A program made the translations under genes and the position numbers. Positions 1-9,308 of a DNA stretch of 64,000 nt are shown in pieces. The number at the start of each line of letters is the position of its first letter. Within the stretch, counting starts at the first letter, position 1. The notes under the pieces were generated by a model. The model saw only the letters and a list, made by a program, of their open reading frames with translations, was not told the DNA's origin and made no database searches. Origin of the DNA: Alteromonas gracilis (GTDB taxonomy: Bacteria; Pseudomonadota; Gammaproteobacteria; Enterobacterales; Alteromonadaceae); contig NZ_PVNO01000010.1 in the NCBI RefSeq assembly GCF_002993325.1, positions 57,632 through 121,631 on the forward strand, given 5' to 3'.

Positions 1-2
1 TT

Positions 3-2297
3 TACCTCTTCCTAAAAGATTTCTGGGCTACCGTCATCATCTCGGTGTCTATTCCAGTGTCGGTCATTGCTACTTTTAATTTGATGTATGCCAACGACAT
101 AAGCCTAAATATGATGAGCTTAGGTGGTATTGCACTTGCCGTCGGTCTACTGGTGGACAATAGCATTGTCGTGCTTGAGAACATCGACCGCCACAAAAAA
201 TTAAAAGGGGAAGAAAGCGAAACGTTGGCCGAGAACTCTGCCGCCAGCGAAGGAACAAAAGAAGTCTCTGGCGCGATTGTAGCTTCAACACTGACAACTA
301 TGGCCGTGTTTGTGCCGCTGATATTTGTAGAAGGCATTGCAGGGCAATTGTTTAAAGATCAAGCTTTGACCGTATCGTTCGCCCTCGCAGCGTCACTTGT
401 CGTCGCACTTACACTTATCCCTGCTATGGCACACAAGAAGAAAAAGCAACAGCTTGATCACGAAGATGTCTTTGCCTCTCCTGCGCCCACGGCACCTTCT
501 TCAACGTTCGGCAAAATCATGTACTTTATTACTCTGCCGATTCGTTGGGTATTCAGGCTTATCTTTGTATTTCTACCTGCGGCTTTGGTTACCTTGTTTA
601 TCGGTGCATGGCATATCGTCAGTAAATTACTGAGCGTTGCGTTTAAACCACTTGTATGGGCATTTAATAAAGCGTTCGACCTTCTCGCTTCGGCCTATGA
701 AACGCTGCTGCGCGCAAGCCTTCGAGCAAAAACACTGGTGCTAGCCACTGCCTTTGCTCTTGCCGCTGGCGCGATAGCCCTTGTACCAAGACTTGGCATG
801 GAACTTATTCCAACTCTGTCACAAGGTGAATTTTCGGTAGAAGTCACCCTTCCTGCGGGCTCGCCAGTAGCTAGTACCGACGCCGTAATTAGCGAGCTTG
901 CTGCTGTTGCAGTAAATGATTCTAGTAGCGGCGACACAAAAGTATTACGTACCTATGCCATGTCTGGTACAGGTAGTCTTATCAGCGCTGCGCCAAACCA
1001 AGGTGGCGATCATTGGGGTCGCTTGAACATTGTTATGCAGCCAACAGCAACAGCGACTGATATGGACGACGTGAAACGTGCGCTTCGCGATCACTTAGCT
1101 TTCGAACCTCAGGTTCAGGCAACGTTTTCAGAGCCAGAGCTATTTAGCTTTGCATCACCTATTCAAATTGAAATTGCAGGTTACGATCTAAACCAGCTTC
1201 AGCAATATGGAGACGCGATTGCGACCAAACTTGCCAGTTACAATAATTTTGCAGACGTCACTACCAGCATTCGAGATGGCAATCCAGAGCTTAAGATATC
1301 ATTCCATCACGCAAAACTGGCTCGACTTGAACTTGATGCGTCTACCGTTTCTCAGCTTATAGCCGCTAAAGTGGGCGGACGTGTTGCTACGCAGTATAGT
1401 GTTGAAGACAGAAAAGTGGATGTACTGGTAAGAACGCAAGAAAATCAGCGAGACGATATCGCAAGCGTTCGTGCCATTGTTGTTAACCCAGGCTCTGCAC
1501 AACCTATTCCATTAAGTGCCGTCGCCGATGTTTACATGAGCGTAGGCCCAAGCGAGATTATCCGCGTTGGACAGCAGCGTGTAGCACTGGTATCAGCGAA
1601 CCTTGCCAAAGGTAAGCTTGATGAAGCCGTTGCTGTTGCCAACAAGGTCATTAGTGAGACCCAGCTTCCTCTGTCGTTAAGCGCAACGGTCACCGGACAA
1701 AGTGAAGATATGCAAAGCAGCTTCCGTTCATTACAGTTCGCATTAGCCCTTGCAATATTTATGGTTTACTTGGTTATGGCGTCGCAATTTGAGTCATTAC
1801 TACACCCTTTGCTTATTTTATTCGCAGTGCCCTTAGCTGGAGCGGGTTCGGTGTATGGCCTTTGGCTTACCAATACGCCGATTAATGTAGTGGTATTTAT
1901 CGGCTTAATAATGCTGTGCGGCATTGTAGTAAACAACGCTATTGTATTAGTTGACCGTATTAACCAGCTGCGCCGTCAAGGGGTAGATAAAGACGCGGCC
2001 ATTTTAGATGCGGCTAAAACGCGTTTACGCCCTATCGTAATGACCACACTCACTACGGTGCTAGGCTTATTACCCATGGCGTTTGGTTTTGGCGAAGGCG
2101 CTGAAATTCGTACGCCAATGGCCATTACGGTAATTTACGGTCTTTTGTTTGCAAGCTTGCTTACCCTAATCCTACTGCCTGTACTTTACAGCTTGTTTGA
2201 CGTTAAGAAAAACGTTGTGCAAAAAACGCCTGTTAACGCAAAGACGAACGCGCGCTTTGATGACGAAGAAGCCATGTCAAAAGGCGGTGTACTATGA
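3..2297 (+). CDS. RND-family efflux permease, C-terminal part (5' end outside window)
   Basis: This is an inner-membrane proton-driven RND pump subunit of the AcrB/MdtB type. The frame is already open at the window edge (codons reading YLFLKDFW precede the GTG at 45), so the N-terminal third is missing and no start is assigned. The visible protein begins in the transmembrane block carrying the conserved acidic motif GLLVDNSIVVLENIDRH. The second periplasmic porter domain (about residues 240-540 counted from 45) and the C-terminal membrane block with GIVVNNAIVLVDRINQ follow. A stretch at about residues 128-225 has a charged HKKKKQQ linker and two extra hydrophobic segments, longer than in AcrB. 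The stop overlaps the next permease by 4 nt (ATGA), so the two are co-translated and probably form a two-permease pump like MdtBC. The substrate cannot be read from sequence. Confidence 0.93.
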   Translation, partial: YLFLKDFWATVIISVSIPVSVIATFNLMYANDISLNMMSLGGIALAVGLLVDNSIVVLENIDRHKKLKGEESETLAENSAASEGTKEVSGAIVASTLTTMAVFVPLIFVEGIAGQLFKDQALTVSFALAASLVVALTLIPAMAHKKKKQQLDHEDVFASPAPTAPSSTFGKIMYFITLPIRWVFRLIFVFLPAALVTLFIGAWHIVSKLLSVAFKPLVWAFNKAFDLLASAYETLLRASLRAKTLVLATAFALAAGAIALVPRLGMELIPTLSQGEFSVEVTLPAGSPVASTDAVISELAAVAVNDSSSGDTKVLRTYAMSGTGSLISAAPNQGGDHWGRLNIVMQPTATATDMDDVKRALRDHLAFEPQVQATFSEPELFSFASPIQIEIAGYDLNQLQQYGDAIATKLASYNNFADVTTSIRDGNPELKISFHHAKLARLELDASTVSQLIAAKVGGRVATQYSVEDRKVDVLVRTQENQRDDIASVRAIVVNPGSAQPIPLSAVADVYMSVGPSEIIRVGQQRVALVSANLAKGKLDEAVAVANKVISETQLPLSLSATVTGQSEDMQSSFRSLQFALALAIFMVYLVMASQFESLLHPLLILFAVPLAGAGSVYGLWLTNTPINVVVFIGLIMLCGIVVNNAIVLVDRINQLRRQGVDKDAAILDAAKTRLRPIVMTTLTTVLGLLPMAFGFGEGAEIRTPMAITVIYGLLFASLLTLILLPVLYSLFDVKKNVVQKTPVNAKTNARFDDEEAMSKGGVL

Positions 2298-5200
2298 GTT
2301 CGCCTTCTCACAACGCTAATAACAGTTCTGAAACCAATACTGAAAAGCGCCAAACACGTGAGCCGAATCAACGCGAGACAGATATAGCTTCACAGCCGCA
2401 CCTTTCAAAAATTGCAGGTATAGGCGCATCGCTGGCGCGCTTTGCGCTAAATAAGCCCGTTACCATTGGAATGCTATTTTTGTCTATGTTGTTATTCGGT
2501 ATCGTATCTGGGCGCTTGCTTCCTCTTGAGAAGTTCCCAGGAATCGATATTCCGGAAATGGTTGTGCAGATCCCCTACCCTGATGCAACACCAGTTGAAA
2601 TTGAAACCATGATCACCCGCCCAGTTGAAGAAGCTGTGGCTACCATGTCGGGGATAAAGCGCTTAAGGGCACGTTCGTACGACAATATGGCTGAGGTCAT
2701 TGTGGAGTTCGACTGGGATGAAAACCTTAAAGCCAAAAGCATTGAAGCACGGGAAAAGATTGACGCTATTCGCCACGAACTTCCTGACGATATAGAGCGG
2801 ATCATGGTGTATAAATTTAACACCAATGATATGCCTATATTTCAACTTCGCGTATCGAGCGACCGCGACCTATCGAACGCCTATGACTTGCTAGAGCGCA
2901 ACCTCAAGCGCCCGCTAGAGCGAGTACCGGGGGTATCTAAAGTTGAGCTATACGGCACCATGAAGCGCCAAATCACCATTCGCTTAGATCCCAAGAAAAT
3001 GGCGGCATATCAAATAGACGGTACTCGTTTAGAGCAGCAGCTTCAAAGCGCTAACTTCTCGCTAACCGCGGGCTACATGTACAACAACGGTGAAAAAATT
3101 CTGGTTAACCCAACTGGCGAATTCACCGATGTAAACGACTTTAAAGACATGTGGGTTACCCGCAGCGTGCGCTTATCTGATATCGCGAGCGTCACCTACG
3201 AACTTCCTCAGCGCAACGAAGGACGTCACTTAGATCGCACCTTCGCGGTAGGTTTTAACGTATTTCGCGAATCTGGCAGCAATCTTGTAGAAGTTTCCGA
3301 CGCGGTAATGAAGGTTATCGAAAAAGCCAAGGAAGACCCTGAGTTTACAGGCATTAGTTTATTCGTTATGGATGACACCGCGAAAAGCGTAACCTCATCG
3401 CTAAGCGATTTGCTAAACGCTGGTCTTTTAGGGGCGCTACTTTCAGTTATTGTGCTGTATTTGTTCTTGCGACAGCTTACCACGACCTTGATTGTGGTAC
3501 TTTCGGTTCCCTTCTCAATATGTATCACCTTAGGTGTAATGTATCTTTTGGGCTATACCCTTAACATTTTGTCACTGATGGGCCTTATGCTTGCCGTAGG
3601 CATGCTGGTTGATAATGCCGTTGTAATAACCGAAAGCGTCTTTCAAGAGCGCCAACAAGAAGGTGATATCAAACGGGCCACCCAAATTGGTGTAAACAAA
3701 GTGAGTCTTGCGGTCATTGCTGGTACTGCAACCACGGCGATTGTGTTTTTACCCAATATTATTGGTGTAAAAATAGACGTGACTATTTTCTTAGAGCACG
3801 TAGCCGTAGCTATCTGCATATCTCTTTTTGCGTCGCTTTTTATTGCTAAAACACTTATTCCATTACTAACAACAAAAGTAAAAATTCCAGTAGTAAAAAC
3901 ACCTAAAACGCCTTTCTACATAAAAGGCTATGGCCGAGCACTTAACTGGATGTTGAAACACCAAGGAATAACTTGCGTCATTGCGTTACTTATTCTGGCG
4001 TCGACTTTTGTGCCTATGCAGGCAGTGACATCAGACGATGAAGGTAATAACAACCAAGAGCGTATTTGGCTTAATTATCACGTAACCCAAAACTTTACCC
4101 TAGAAGAGGTAGAAAAAACCGTAGATAAAATGGAAGCTTATCTTTATGAAAACCAAGAACGTTTTCACATAAAACAGGTGTATACCTACTTTACTGCCGG
4201 TCATGCGGTAAGCGGTATTACGCTAAACGATGAGTTGCCAGTAAGCGTTGGGCAAATCAAAGAGGATATTCGTGAAACCATGCCTTCATTTGTGCGTGCT
4301 CGCCCCTCTTTCCAATGGGATAGCGGCAATGGCGGTGGCGTAAGAGTAACTTTGTTGGGCGAGTCTTCAGAAACCTTGCTGACTATTTCTCAGCAGATCA
4401 TTCCTATTCTTTCCACTATAGAAGGACTGGAAGATGTAAAGGCCGACACTGGGTCTACTCGCGATGAGGTTCAAATTCGCATAGACAGAGAGAAAGCAAA
4501 CCGCTTCGGCATTCAGATCAATGATGTGGCAAAGCTCATCTCTACCGCTCTACGAGGCAGTAATTTACGTACCTTCCGTTATGGTGATGCGGGCGAAGTG
4601 GCAGTGCAGCTTAAATTCGGTAGCGATATTCAAGCCTCGCTGAGCGAACTTAAGAATATCAATATTGGATTTACCCAGGGGCAATCGGTAACGTTAAATA
4701 TGATTGCAGATTTCTCTGTGGTACCTCAGCTGTCGCAAATTAACCGCAACTACCGTCAAACCGCGTTAGCTATTGGTGCAAACCTAGAGGGTGAAACCAC
4801 CACCGAACAAGCTCGTGAACGCATAGAGAAAGCACTGGCGAATATTGAATTGCCGACCGGCTATAAGTGGACGCTAGACGGCAGCTTCTCTCGCCAGGAT
4901 GAAGCCAACGCCGTTATGCAAATGAACATGCTGTTAGCCCTTTGCATGATATACGTTGTGATGGCAGCACTGTTTGAGTCGCTTATCCTTCCAACCTCTG
5001 TTATTACGTCACTCCTGTTTTCCTTCACAGGTGTGTTTTGGGCCTTTATGGTTACTGGTACATCTATGTCTATCATGGGGATGATTGGCATGCTGATACT
5101 CATGGGTATCGTGGTTAATAATGGTATTGTATTGGTAGACAGAATTAATCAGCTCGTCAACGAAGGCTTATCGCTTTATGACGCAGTAATTGAAGGATGT

Positions 5201-5473
5201 ATGACCCGTATTAGGCCAATCCTGATGACAGTGGCTACAACCGTTCTAGGGCTTATTCCACTTGCAATGGGCAGCACCCGTATTGGCGGTGATGGTCCGC
5301 CCTATTCACCCATGGCAATTGCAATTATTGGTGGATTGGTATTCTCTACCCTAACCAGCTTATTTTTGGTGCCTCTTGCTTATGTGTTGCTTTTAAAGCT
5401 TAGGTTTAAAACACAGCGATTGTTCAAAACCAGTAAGGCGCGCGTGGCGACATACATAAAAATAGCGAACTAA
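2294..5473 (+). CDS. RND-family efflux permease
   Basis: A complete 1059-residue RND inner-membrane transporter. After a polar 45-residue N-terminal tail it shows the first membrane helix (KPVTIGMLFLSMLLFG), the periplasmic porter region with the family-typical YPDATPVEIETMITRPVEEA segment, a helix block with GMLVDNAVVITESVFQ (TM4 acidic motif), a second periplasmic half, and the closing helix block with GIVVNNGIVLVDRINQ. The start overlaps the stop of the preceding permease by 4 nt, so both are one operon. The adaptor and outer-membrane partner must lie upstream of the window. A strong bidirectional terminator follows the stop. The N-terminal tail rich in Asn, Ser, Glu and Arg is unusual for the family. 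Family assignment is secure; the substrate is unknown. Confidence 0.95.
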   Translation: MSSPSHNANNSSETNTEKRQTREPNQRETDIASQPHLSKIAGIGASLARFALNKPVTIGMLFLSMLLFGIVSGRLLPLEKFPGIDIPEMVVQIPYPDATPVEIETMITRPVEEAVATMSGIKRLRARSYDNMAEVIVEFDWDENLKAKSIEAREKIDAIRHELPDDIERIMVYKFNTNDMPIFQLRVSSDRDLSNAYDLLERNLKRPLERVPGVSKVELYGTMKRQITIRLDPKKMAAYQIDGTRLEQQLQSANFSLTAGYMYNNGEKILVNPTGEFTDVNDFKDMWVTRSVRLSDIASVTYELPQRNEGRHLDRTFAVGFNVFRESGSNLVEVSDAVMKVIEKAKEDPEFTGISLFVMDDTAKSVTSSLSDLLNAGLLGALLSVIVLYLFLRQLTTTLIVVLSVPFSICITLGVMYLLGYTLNILSLMGLMLAVGMLVDNAVVITESVFQERQQEGDIKRATQIGVNKVSLAVIAGTATTAIVFLPNIIGVKIDVTIFLEHVAVAICISLFASLFIAKTLIPLLTTKVKIPVVKTPKTPFYIKGYGRALNWMLKHQGITCVIALLILASTFVPMQAVTSDDEGNNNQERIWLNYHVTQNFTLEEVEKTVDKMEAYLYENQERFHIKQVYTYFTAGHAVSGITLNDELPVSVGQIKEDIRETMPSFVRARPSFQWDSGNGGGVRVTLLGESSETLLTISQQIIPILSTIEGLEDVKADTGSTRDEVQIRIDREKANRFGIQINDVAKLISTALRGSNLRTFRYGDAGEVAVQLKFGSDIQASLSELKNINIGFTQGQSVTLNMIADFSVVPQLSQINRNYRQTALAIGANLEGETTTEQARERIEKALANIELPTGYKWTLDGSFSRQDEANAVMQMNMLLALCMIYVVMAALFESLILPTSVITSLLFSFTGVFWAFMVTGTSMSIMGMIGMLILMGIVVNNGIVLVDRINQLVNEGLSLYDAVIEGCMTRIRPILMTVATTVLGLIPLAMGSTRIGGDGPPYSPMAIAIIGGLVFSTLTSLFLVPLAYVLLLKLRFKTQRLFKTSKARVATYIKIAN

Positions 5474-5500
5474 TAAATAAAGTTGAAAAAGTAAAAAGAC

Positions 5501-5572
5501 AAAAAGCGGGTCTAGTTTTTATCATCCTCGTCTTGATAAACGATGAGGCGATAACACTAGCCCGCTTTTTCT
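5501..5572. terminator. Bidirectional intrinsic terminator after the RND operon
   Basis: AAAAAGCGGGTCTAG pairs with a downstream CTAGCCCGCTTTTT, leaving A-rich and T-rich flanks on both strands. A second nested hairpin (ATCATCCTCGT with a complementary ACGATGAGG) sits in the loop. It can stop transcription from the RND operon on the plus strand and from the DUF3718 gene on the minus strand. Confidence 0.85.
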
Positions 5573-5599
5573 GGATTTGACGTAACAGCAGTCAATGCC

Positions 5600-5929
5600 T
5601 TAGCTACGCGACGTTAGGTACTCATGTACCGCGTTAGCATCACGCTCAACTGAAAACTCAATCAGACTACTTCCATTACAAGTCAAACCTTCTTCCGATG
5701 TTACCATGCGCAATACTTCGCGTTGGCTGGCGCCAATACGACCCACGTTACGTGAAAGGCTTGAGCGTAGTACTCTTACGTCATCATTGACGATTGCTTT
5801 ACAAAAACCCGCGAACTGGGTCTCACCAACAAAGCGAATATCTTTTTGTGGTGCGGCAGCATTTGCATTGATAGTAAAGGCAACCGTTGCTGTCGCGGCT
5901 AAAAGGTTAAGTGCTTTAGATAGTTTCAT
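5600..5929 (-). CDS. DUF3718-type small secreted protein
   Basis: A 109-residue protein. It has an N-terminal signal peptide (MKLSKALNLLAATATVAFTINANA, cleavage likely after the ANA at about 24). The compact mature domain has two cysteines (FCKAIVNDDVRVLRSSL and LTCNGSSLIEF) that may form a disulfide, so a periplasmic location is inferred. The arrangement resembles DUF3718, small Alteromonadales/Shewanella proteins of unknown function. An AGGATTTT stretch precedes the ATG at 5929. It is monocistronic and ends close to the shared terminator at 5501-5572. No catalytic motif is visible. Confidence 0.75.
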   Translation of the reverse strand: MKLSKALNLLAATATVAFTINANAAAPQKDIRFVGETQFAGFCKAIVNDDVRVLRSSLSRNVGRIGASQREVLRMVTSEEGLTCNGSSLIEFSVERDANAVHEYLTSRS

Positions 5930-6230
5930 TTTAAAATCCTCAATATGTGGATAAAGGTACTAAACAAGTTTGTGGCAAACTCTTTGTCGTGCATAAGCAG
6001 CGTTGAATAAATCATCAACCTGCTCAACGCCCTTTATTTATGCATCAAGAATAAAAAGTTTTCTGTTGAAAGATTGTGTAACGGCGGTAAATGTCAGGTA
6101 AATCAGGTTGTTACACACCTGTTAGCAATGTAAGCCATTGAATTCGCGAAACAAACGGAAATCCTATATTACTAATGGGCATAGCGAAGAAGGTTATAGG
6201 ATGAAAGTGATATAAGACTTAAGTATAAAA
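5930..6230. other. Intergenic region with a possible operator-like repeat
   Basis: About 300 bases with no supportable ORF. It must hold the promoter of the leftward DUF3718 gene. An inverted repeat CAGGT-N8-ACCTG lies near 6104-6121 and could be a protein-binding site. Nothing else is recognised. Confidence 0.4.
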
Positions 6231-6252
6231 AAGCCCCTTTCGGGGCTTAAAA
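6231..6252 (-). terminator. Intrinsic terminator for the DUF2189 gene
   Basis: The hairpin AAGCCCC-TTT-CGGGGCTT is followed on the minus strand by a T-run (TTTTTTAT). It lies about 100 nt beyond the stop of the leftward DUF2189 gene. The plus-strand reading has a poorer T-tract, so the orientation is assigned to the minus strand. Confidence 0.8.
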
Positions 6253-6346
6253 ACTGTAATTTTAACAAAACATTTGATGTTTAAGCTTAATTTATAACCA
6301 AATACAGGTGCACTTTACGTAATTAAATTACATAAAACATCTAAAT

Positions 6347-7141
6347 CTACTCATATTTACGCTCGCGTTTGGTTTCAATTGCGTCAATATAAGCATGCCA
6401 CGATGCGTAACCAATAATGGGCATTAAAACGATAAATCCAATAAAGCCGGTAACGAAACCGATGGCAACGGCACTGAAGATTATTGCGCCCCAGATGAGC
6501 ATAGGAACCTTATTAAGCCACACGGCATTTACACTAGTCAAAACTGCTGTGGCAAGATCAACTTTGCGTTCCATTAGAATGGGCTGAGTAAAAGCAGTTA
6601 CAAATAGCATTGCAAGGGTAAAACCTGCACCCACCATCGTTCCCAACATTAAGAAAGGCAATAGGCTTTCCAAATCGTTTTCTATATAAGGTGGATAAAG
6701 CGCGTGGATAAGCGAAGCAACGCGTAACCAAAAAATCATCATGACCATTAGCAGTATCGCGAAGCCCCATTCGTTAAACGCGTTTCTGCGCATAGCGCGT
6801 AAAGAATGACGAAGTGTTGGTTTGTGACCTTTTTCCATTTCCCAACTAATGTCATAAAGGCCTGCCGCTAAAAAAGGACCAACTAACATAAAGCAAACAA
6901 TGGCAGGTAAAATAACCAAGTGCCAACCCGTCATTTCAACAAGGTACATAATGAACCAGGGAATAACCGCAAACAACACACCGTAAAATAGGGTGAGCCC
7001 CGGGGCGCGCATAGCGTCTCTTAATGCCAGTGACATCCATTTTATGGGATCGCCAACGTCTAACTCTTTACATGGAATAACGCGCGCTATACCGCTTTGC
7101 GTGATCGCATTCTCTGGTGTTTCTTTGAAATGGTGCGACAT
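6347..7141 (-). CDS. DUF2189-family integral membrane protein
   Basis: A 264-residue polytopic membrane protein. A polar N-terminus containing IARVIPCKELDVGDPIKWMSLALRDAMRAPGL leads into about six hydrophobic helices. These include FYGVLFAVIPWFIMYLVEMTG, a glycine/proline-rich pair around LVGPFLAAGLYDISWEMEKG, and a C-terminal LPxxGYASWHAYIDAI-like ending. The combination of WMSLALRD, PFLAAGLYDIS and YASWHAYxD resembles the DUF2189 (COG5473) family, whose function is unknown. It is monocistronic with its own terminator at 6231. The ATG at 7141 follows an AGGTGA ribosome-binding site. Confidence 0.8.
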   Translation of the reverse strand: MSHHFKETPENAITQSGIARVIPCKELDVGDPIKWMSLALRDAMRAPGLTLFYGVLFAVIPWFIMYLVEMTGWHLVILPAIVCFMLVGPFLAAGLYDISWEMEKGHKPTLRHSLRAMRRNAFNEWGFAILLMVMMIFWLRVASLIHALYPPYIENDLESLLPFLMLGTMVGAGFTLAMLFVTAFTQPILMERKVDLATAVLTSVNAVWLNKVPMLIWGAIIFSAVAIGFVTGFIGFIVLMPIIGYASWHAYIDAIETKRERKYE

Positions 7142-7412
7142 ATTCTAATCACCTCTGCTTGTTAGCTTGTTTGTTACTAACGCGTTTTTTTACACGCCTT
7201 ACTACTACGATAGGCCTAGAATGAAAAGTTCACAACCTATTAACATAAATTTTATACTTAAGTGACAAAAGAAAGATCTATCTCGTTTGGCGTTCAATAA
7301 TTGAGCACTTGACAAAAAAAGTCGTGATTAAGAGGGAAATACTGCAAAAATGCCATCGCATAAGGCTGTGTATTGCGATAATCTCAGGGTATGTAAATCA
7401 ACCAGATAGACC

Positions 7413-8633
7413 ATGAAAACTGTATCTCGCTCACATAAATTAGATAACGTTTGTTACGACATCAGAGGCCCCATTGCTGCGCAAGCACGTAAAATGGAAG
7501 ACGAAGGACACCGCATATTAAAATTAAATATCGGTAACCCTGCCCCGTTTGGGTTTGAAGCCCCTGACGACATCGTAAAAGACGTGATCCATAACCTGCC
7601 CACGTCTCAAGGATATTCAGACTCGACAGGAATTTATGCCGCCCGTGTAGCCGTGATGCAGTATTATCAGCAGCGCAATATCAAAGATATTCGTGTAGAC
7701 GATGTTTACATCGGTAATGGCGTATCTGAGCTAATAATGATGGCGATGCAAGCGTTGCTTAATCATGGCGATGAAGTGCTTATTCCAAGCCCTGACTACC
7801 CGCTTTGGACCGCAGCAGTAAGTCTGTCGTCAGGCTCACCTGTTCACTATCGCTGCGACGAGCAAGCAGGCTGGTTCCCAGACATTGACGATATAAAAAG
7901 CAAAATCACTAGCAAAACCCGCGCAATTGTACTGATTAACCCTAACAACCCTACAGGTGCGGTGTACGACAAAGCTCTCCTGCAAGACGTGGTTGAAGTA
8001 GCCCGCGAGCACGGCTTAGTAGTATTTAGTGACGAGATTTACGACAAAATACTTTACGATGAAGCAAAGCACACCAGTATTGCATCACTGGCTGACGACG
8101 TATTTTTTGTTACCTTTGGCGGGTTAAGTAAGAACTACAGGGTAGCCGGTTTTCGCTCAGGTTGGCTCGTTGTGAGCGGTAATAAACGTTTGGCGTCTGA
8201 CTATATAGAAGGGCTTAACATACTGTCTTCAATGCGAATGTGCGCAAACGTCCCCTGCCAGAGCGCAATTCAGACAGCGCTAGGCGGCTATCAGAGCATT
8301 GACGACTTAGTGAAAGAGAATGGGCGCTTGCGCATTCAACGCGATGTAACCACAGATATGCTGAATGGCATTGATGGCATTTCTTGCGTAAAACCCAAAG
8401 GTGCTATGTATTGTTTCGCCAAGGTAGATGAGAAGAAATTCAACATTCAAAACGATGAGCAGATGGTGTTAGACTTATTGAGCTCTGAAAAGATTTTATT
8501 GGTACATGGCCGCGCTTTTAACTTAACCGAAGGCACGTATTTTAGGTTAGTGTTTTTACCTCACAGCGATGTATTAGTGCCAGCACTTCATCGAATTGGA
8601 AACTTCTTTAGAACCTATAAGCAAGGGGCATAA
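7413..8633 (+). CDS. alaA: Alanine/valine-type PLP aminotransferase AlaA
   Basis: A class I/II fold-type I aminotransferase of 406 residues, close in length to E. coli AlaA (405), which makes alanine from pyruvate and glutamate in the cytoplasm. Features seen are the N-terminal signature [11 protein letters not shown], the cofactor-binding [21 protein letters not shown], the PLP-lysine segment [17 protein letters not shown] (Lys near 249), and the C-terminal substrate-carboxylate Arg in YFRLVFLP. The downstream yfbR starts one base after the stop, so the two are co-transcribed, as alaA-yfbR are in other gammaproteobacteria. A possible extended -10 (TGCGATAAT, 7374-7382) lies upstream. Confidence 0.93.
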   Translation: MKTVSRSHKLDNVCYDIRGPIAAQARKMEDEGHRILKLNIGNPAPFGFEAPDDIVKDVIHNLPTSQGYSDSTGIYAARVAVMQYYQQRNIKDIRVDDVYIGNGVSELIMMAMQALLNHGDEVLIPSPDYPLWTAAVSLSSGSPVHYRCDEQAGWFPDIDDIKSKITSKTRAIVLINPNNPTGAVYDKALLQDVVEVAREHGLVVFSDEIYDKILYDEAKHTSIASLADDVFFVTFGGLSKNYRVAGFRSGWLVVSGNKRLASDYIEGLNILSSMRMCANVPCQSAIQTALGGYQSIDDLVKENGRLRIQRDVTTDMLNGIDGISCVKPKGAMYCFAKVDEKKFNIQNDEQMVLDLLSSEKILLVHGRAFNLTEGTYFRLVFLPHSDVLVPALHRIGNFFRTYKQGA

Positions 8634-8634
8634 C

Positions 8635-9234
8635 GTGTCTGATAAAAGCCACTTCTTTGCGCATTTAGCACGTTTGAAGCTAATCAATCGCTGGCCGCTA
8701 ATGCACAATGTGCGCACGGAAAATGTTCAAGAGCACAGTTTGCAGGTGGCCATGGTTGCCCACGCCCTAGCCTTAATTAAAAATAAGTTCTTTGGCGGTA
8801 CACTTAATCCAGACCGAATCGCAACAATGGCGATTTTTCACGACGTCTCCGAGGTACTTACGGGCGACCTTCCTACGCCGGTGAAATACTTTAACCCTGC
8901 AATAAAAGAAGAATACAAAAAGATTGAAAAAATAGCCGAGAACAAGCTAATAGAGATGGCACCTGAAGCGTTTCGCGAAGATTATGCTGCGCTTATAGAC
9001 CACCATTATCATAGTGAAGAAGAAGCCTTTATTGTAAAAGCGGCAGACGTGCTTTGTGCTTATCTGAAAACTCTTGAAGAGCTTGCGGCGGGTAATCAAG
9101 AGTTTAAACTGGCTAAAAAAAGATTAGATAAAACCCTTAAAGAGTATCAATCTGAAGAAGTGGATTACTTTTTGACGCGTTACGTTCCTAGCTTTTCTTT
9201 AAGTCTTGACGAAATTACGCAAGACGATTTGTAA
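8635..9234 (+). CDS. yfbR: 5'-deoxynucleotidase YfbR
   Basis: An HD-domain phosphohydrolase that removes the 5' phosphate from deoxyribonucleoside monophosphates. I place the start at the GTG at 8635 (GTGTCTGATAAA), 7 nt behind AAGGGG; this gives 199 residues, the length of E. coli YfbR. A longer reading from the TTG at 8596 would overlap alaA and has no ribosome-binding site. The HD motifs are visible: [15 protein letters not shown] (first His), [19 protein letters not shown] (His-Asp pair) and the later Asp in [14 protein letters not shown]. It is coupled to alaA and followed 74 nt later by a dGTPase-like gene, so two dNTP-pool enzymes are adjacent. Confidence 0.93.
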   Translation: MSDKSHFFAHLARLKLINRWPLMHNVRTENVQEHSLQVAMVAHALALIKNKFFGGTLNPDRIATMAIFHDVSEVLTGDLPTPVKYFNPAIKEEYKKIEKIAENKLIEMAPEAFREDYAALIDHHYHSEEEAFIVKAADVLCAYLKTLEELAAGNQEFKLAKKRLDKTLKEYQSEEVDYFLTRYVPSFSLSLDEITQDDL

Positions 9235-9308
9235 GAAAATAAACAATGGCGTGAAATCCATCATATTGTCGTTACAAGAGCAATAAACAGCATAGCAGCG
9301 AGGTTTTT

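Noticed and set aside
7309..7314. TTGACA as a -35 box for alaA
   Set aside because: No acceptable -10 lies 16-18 nt downstream.
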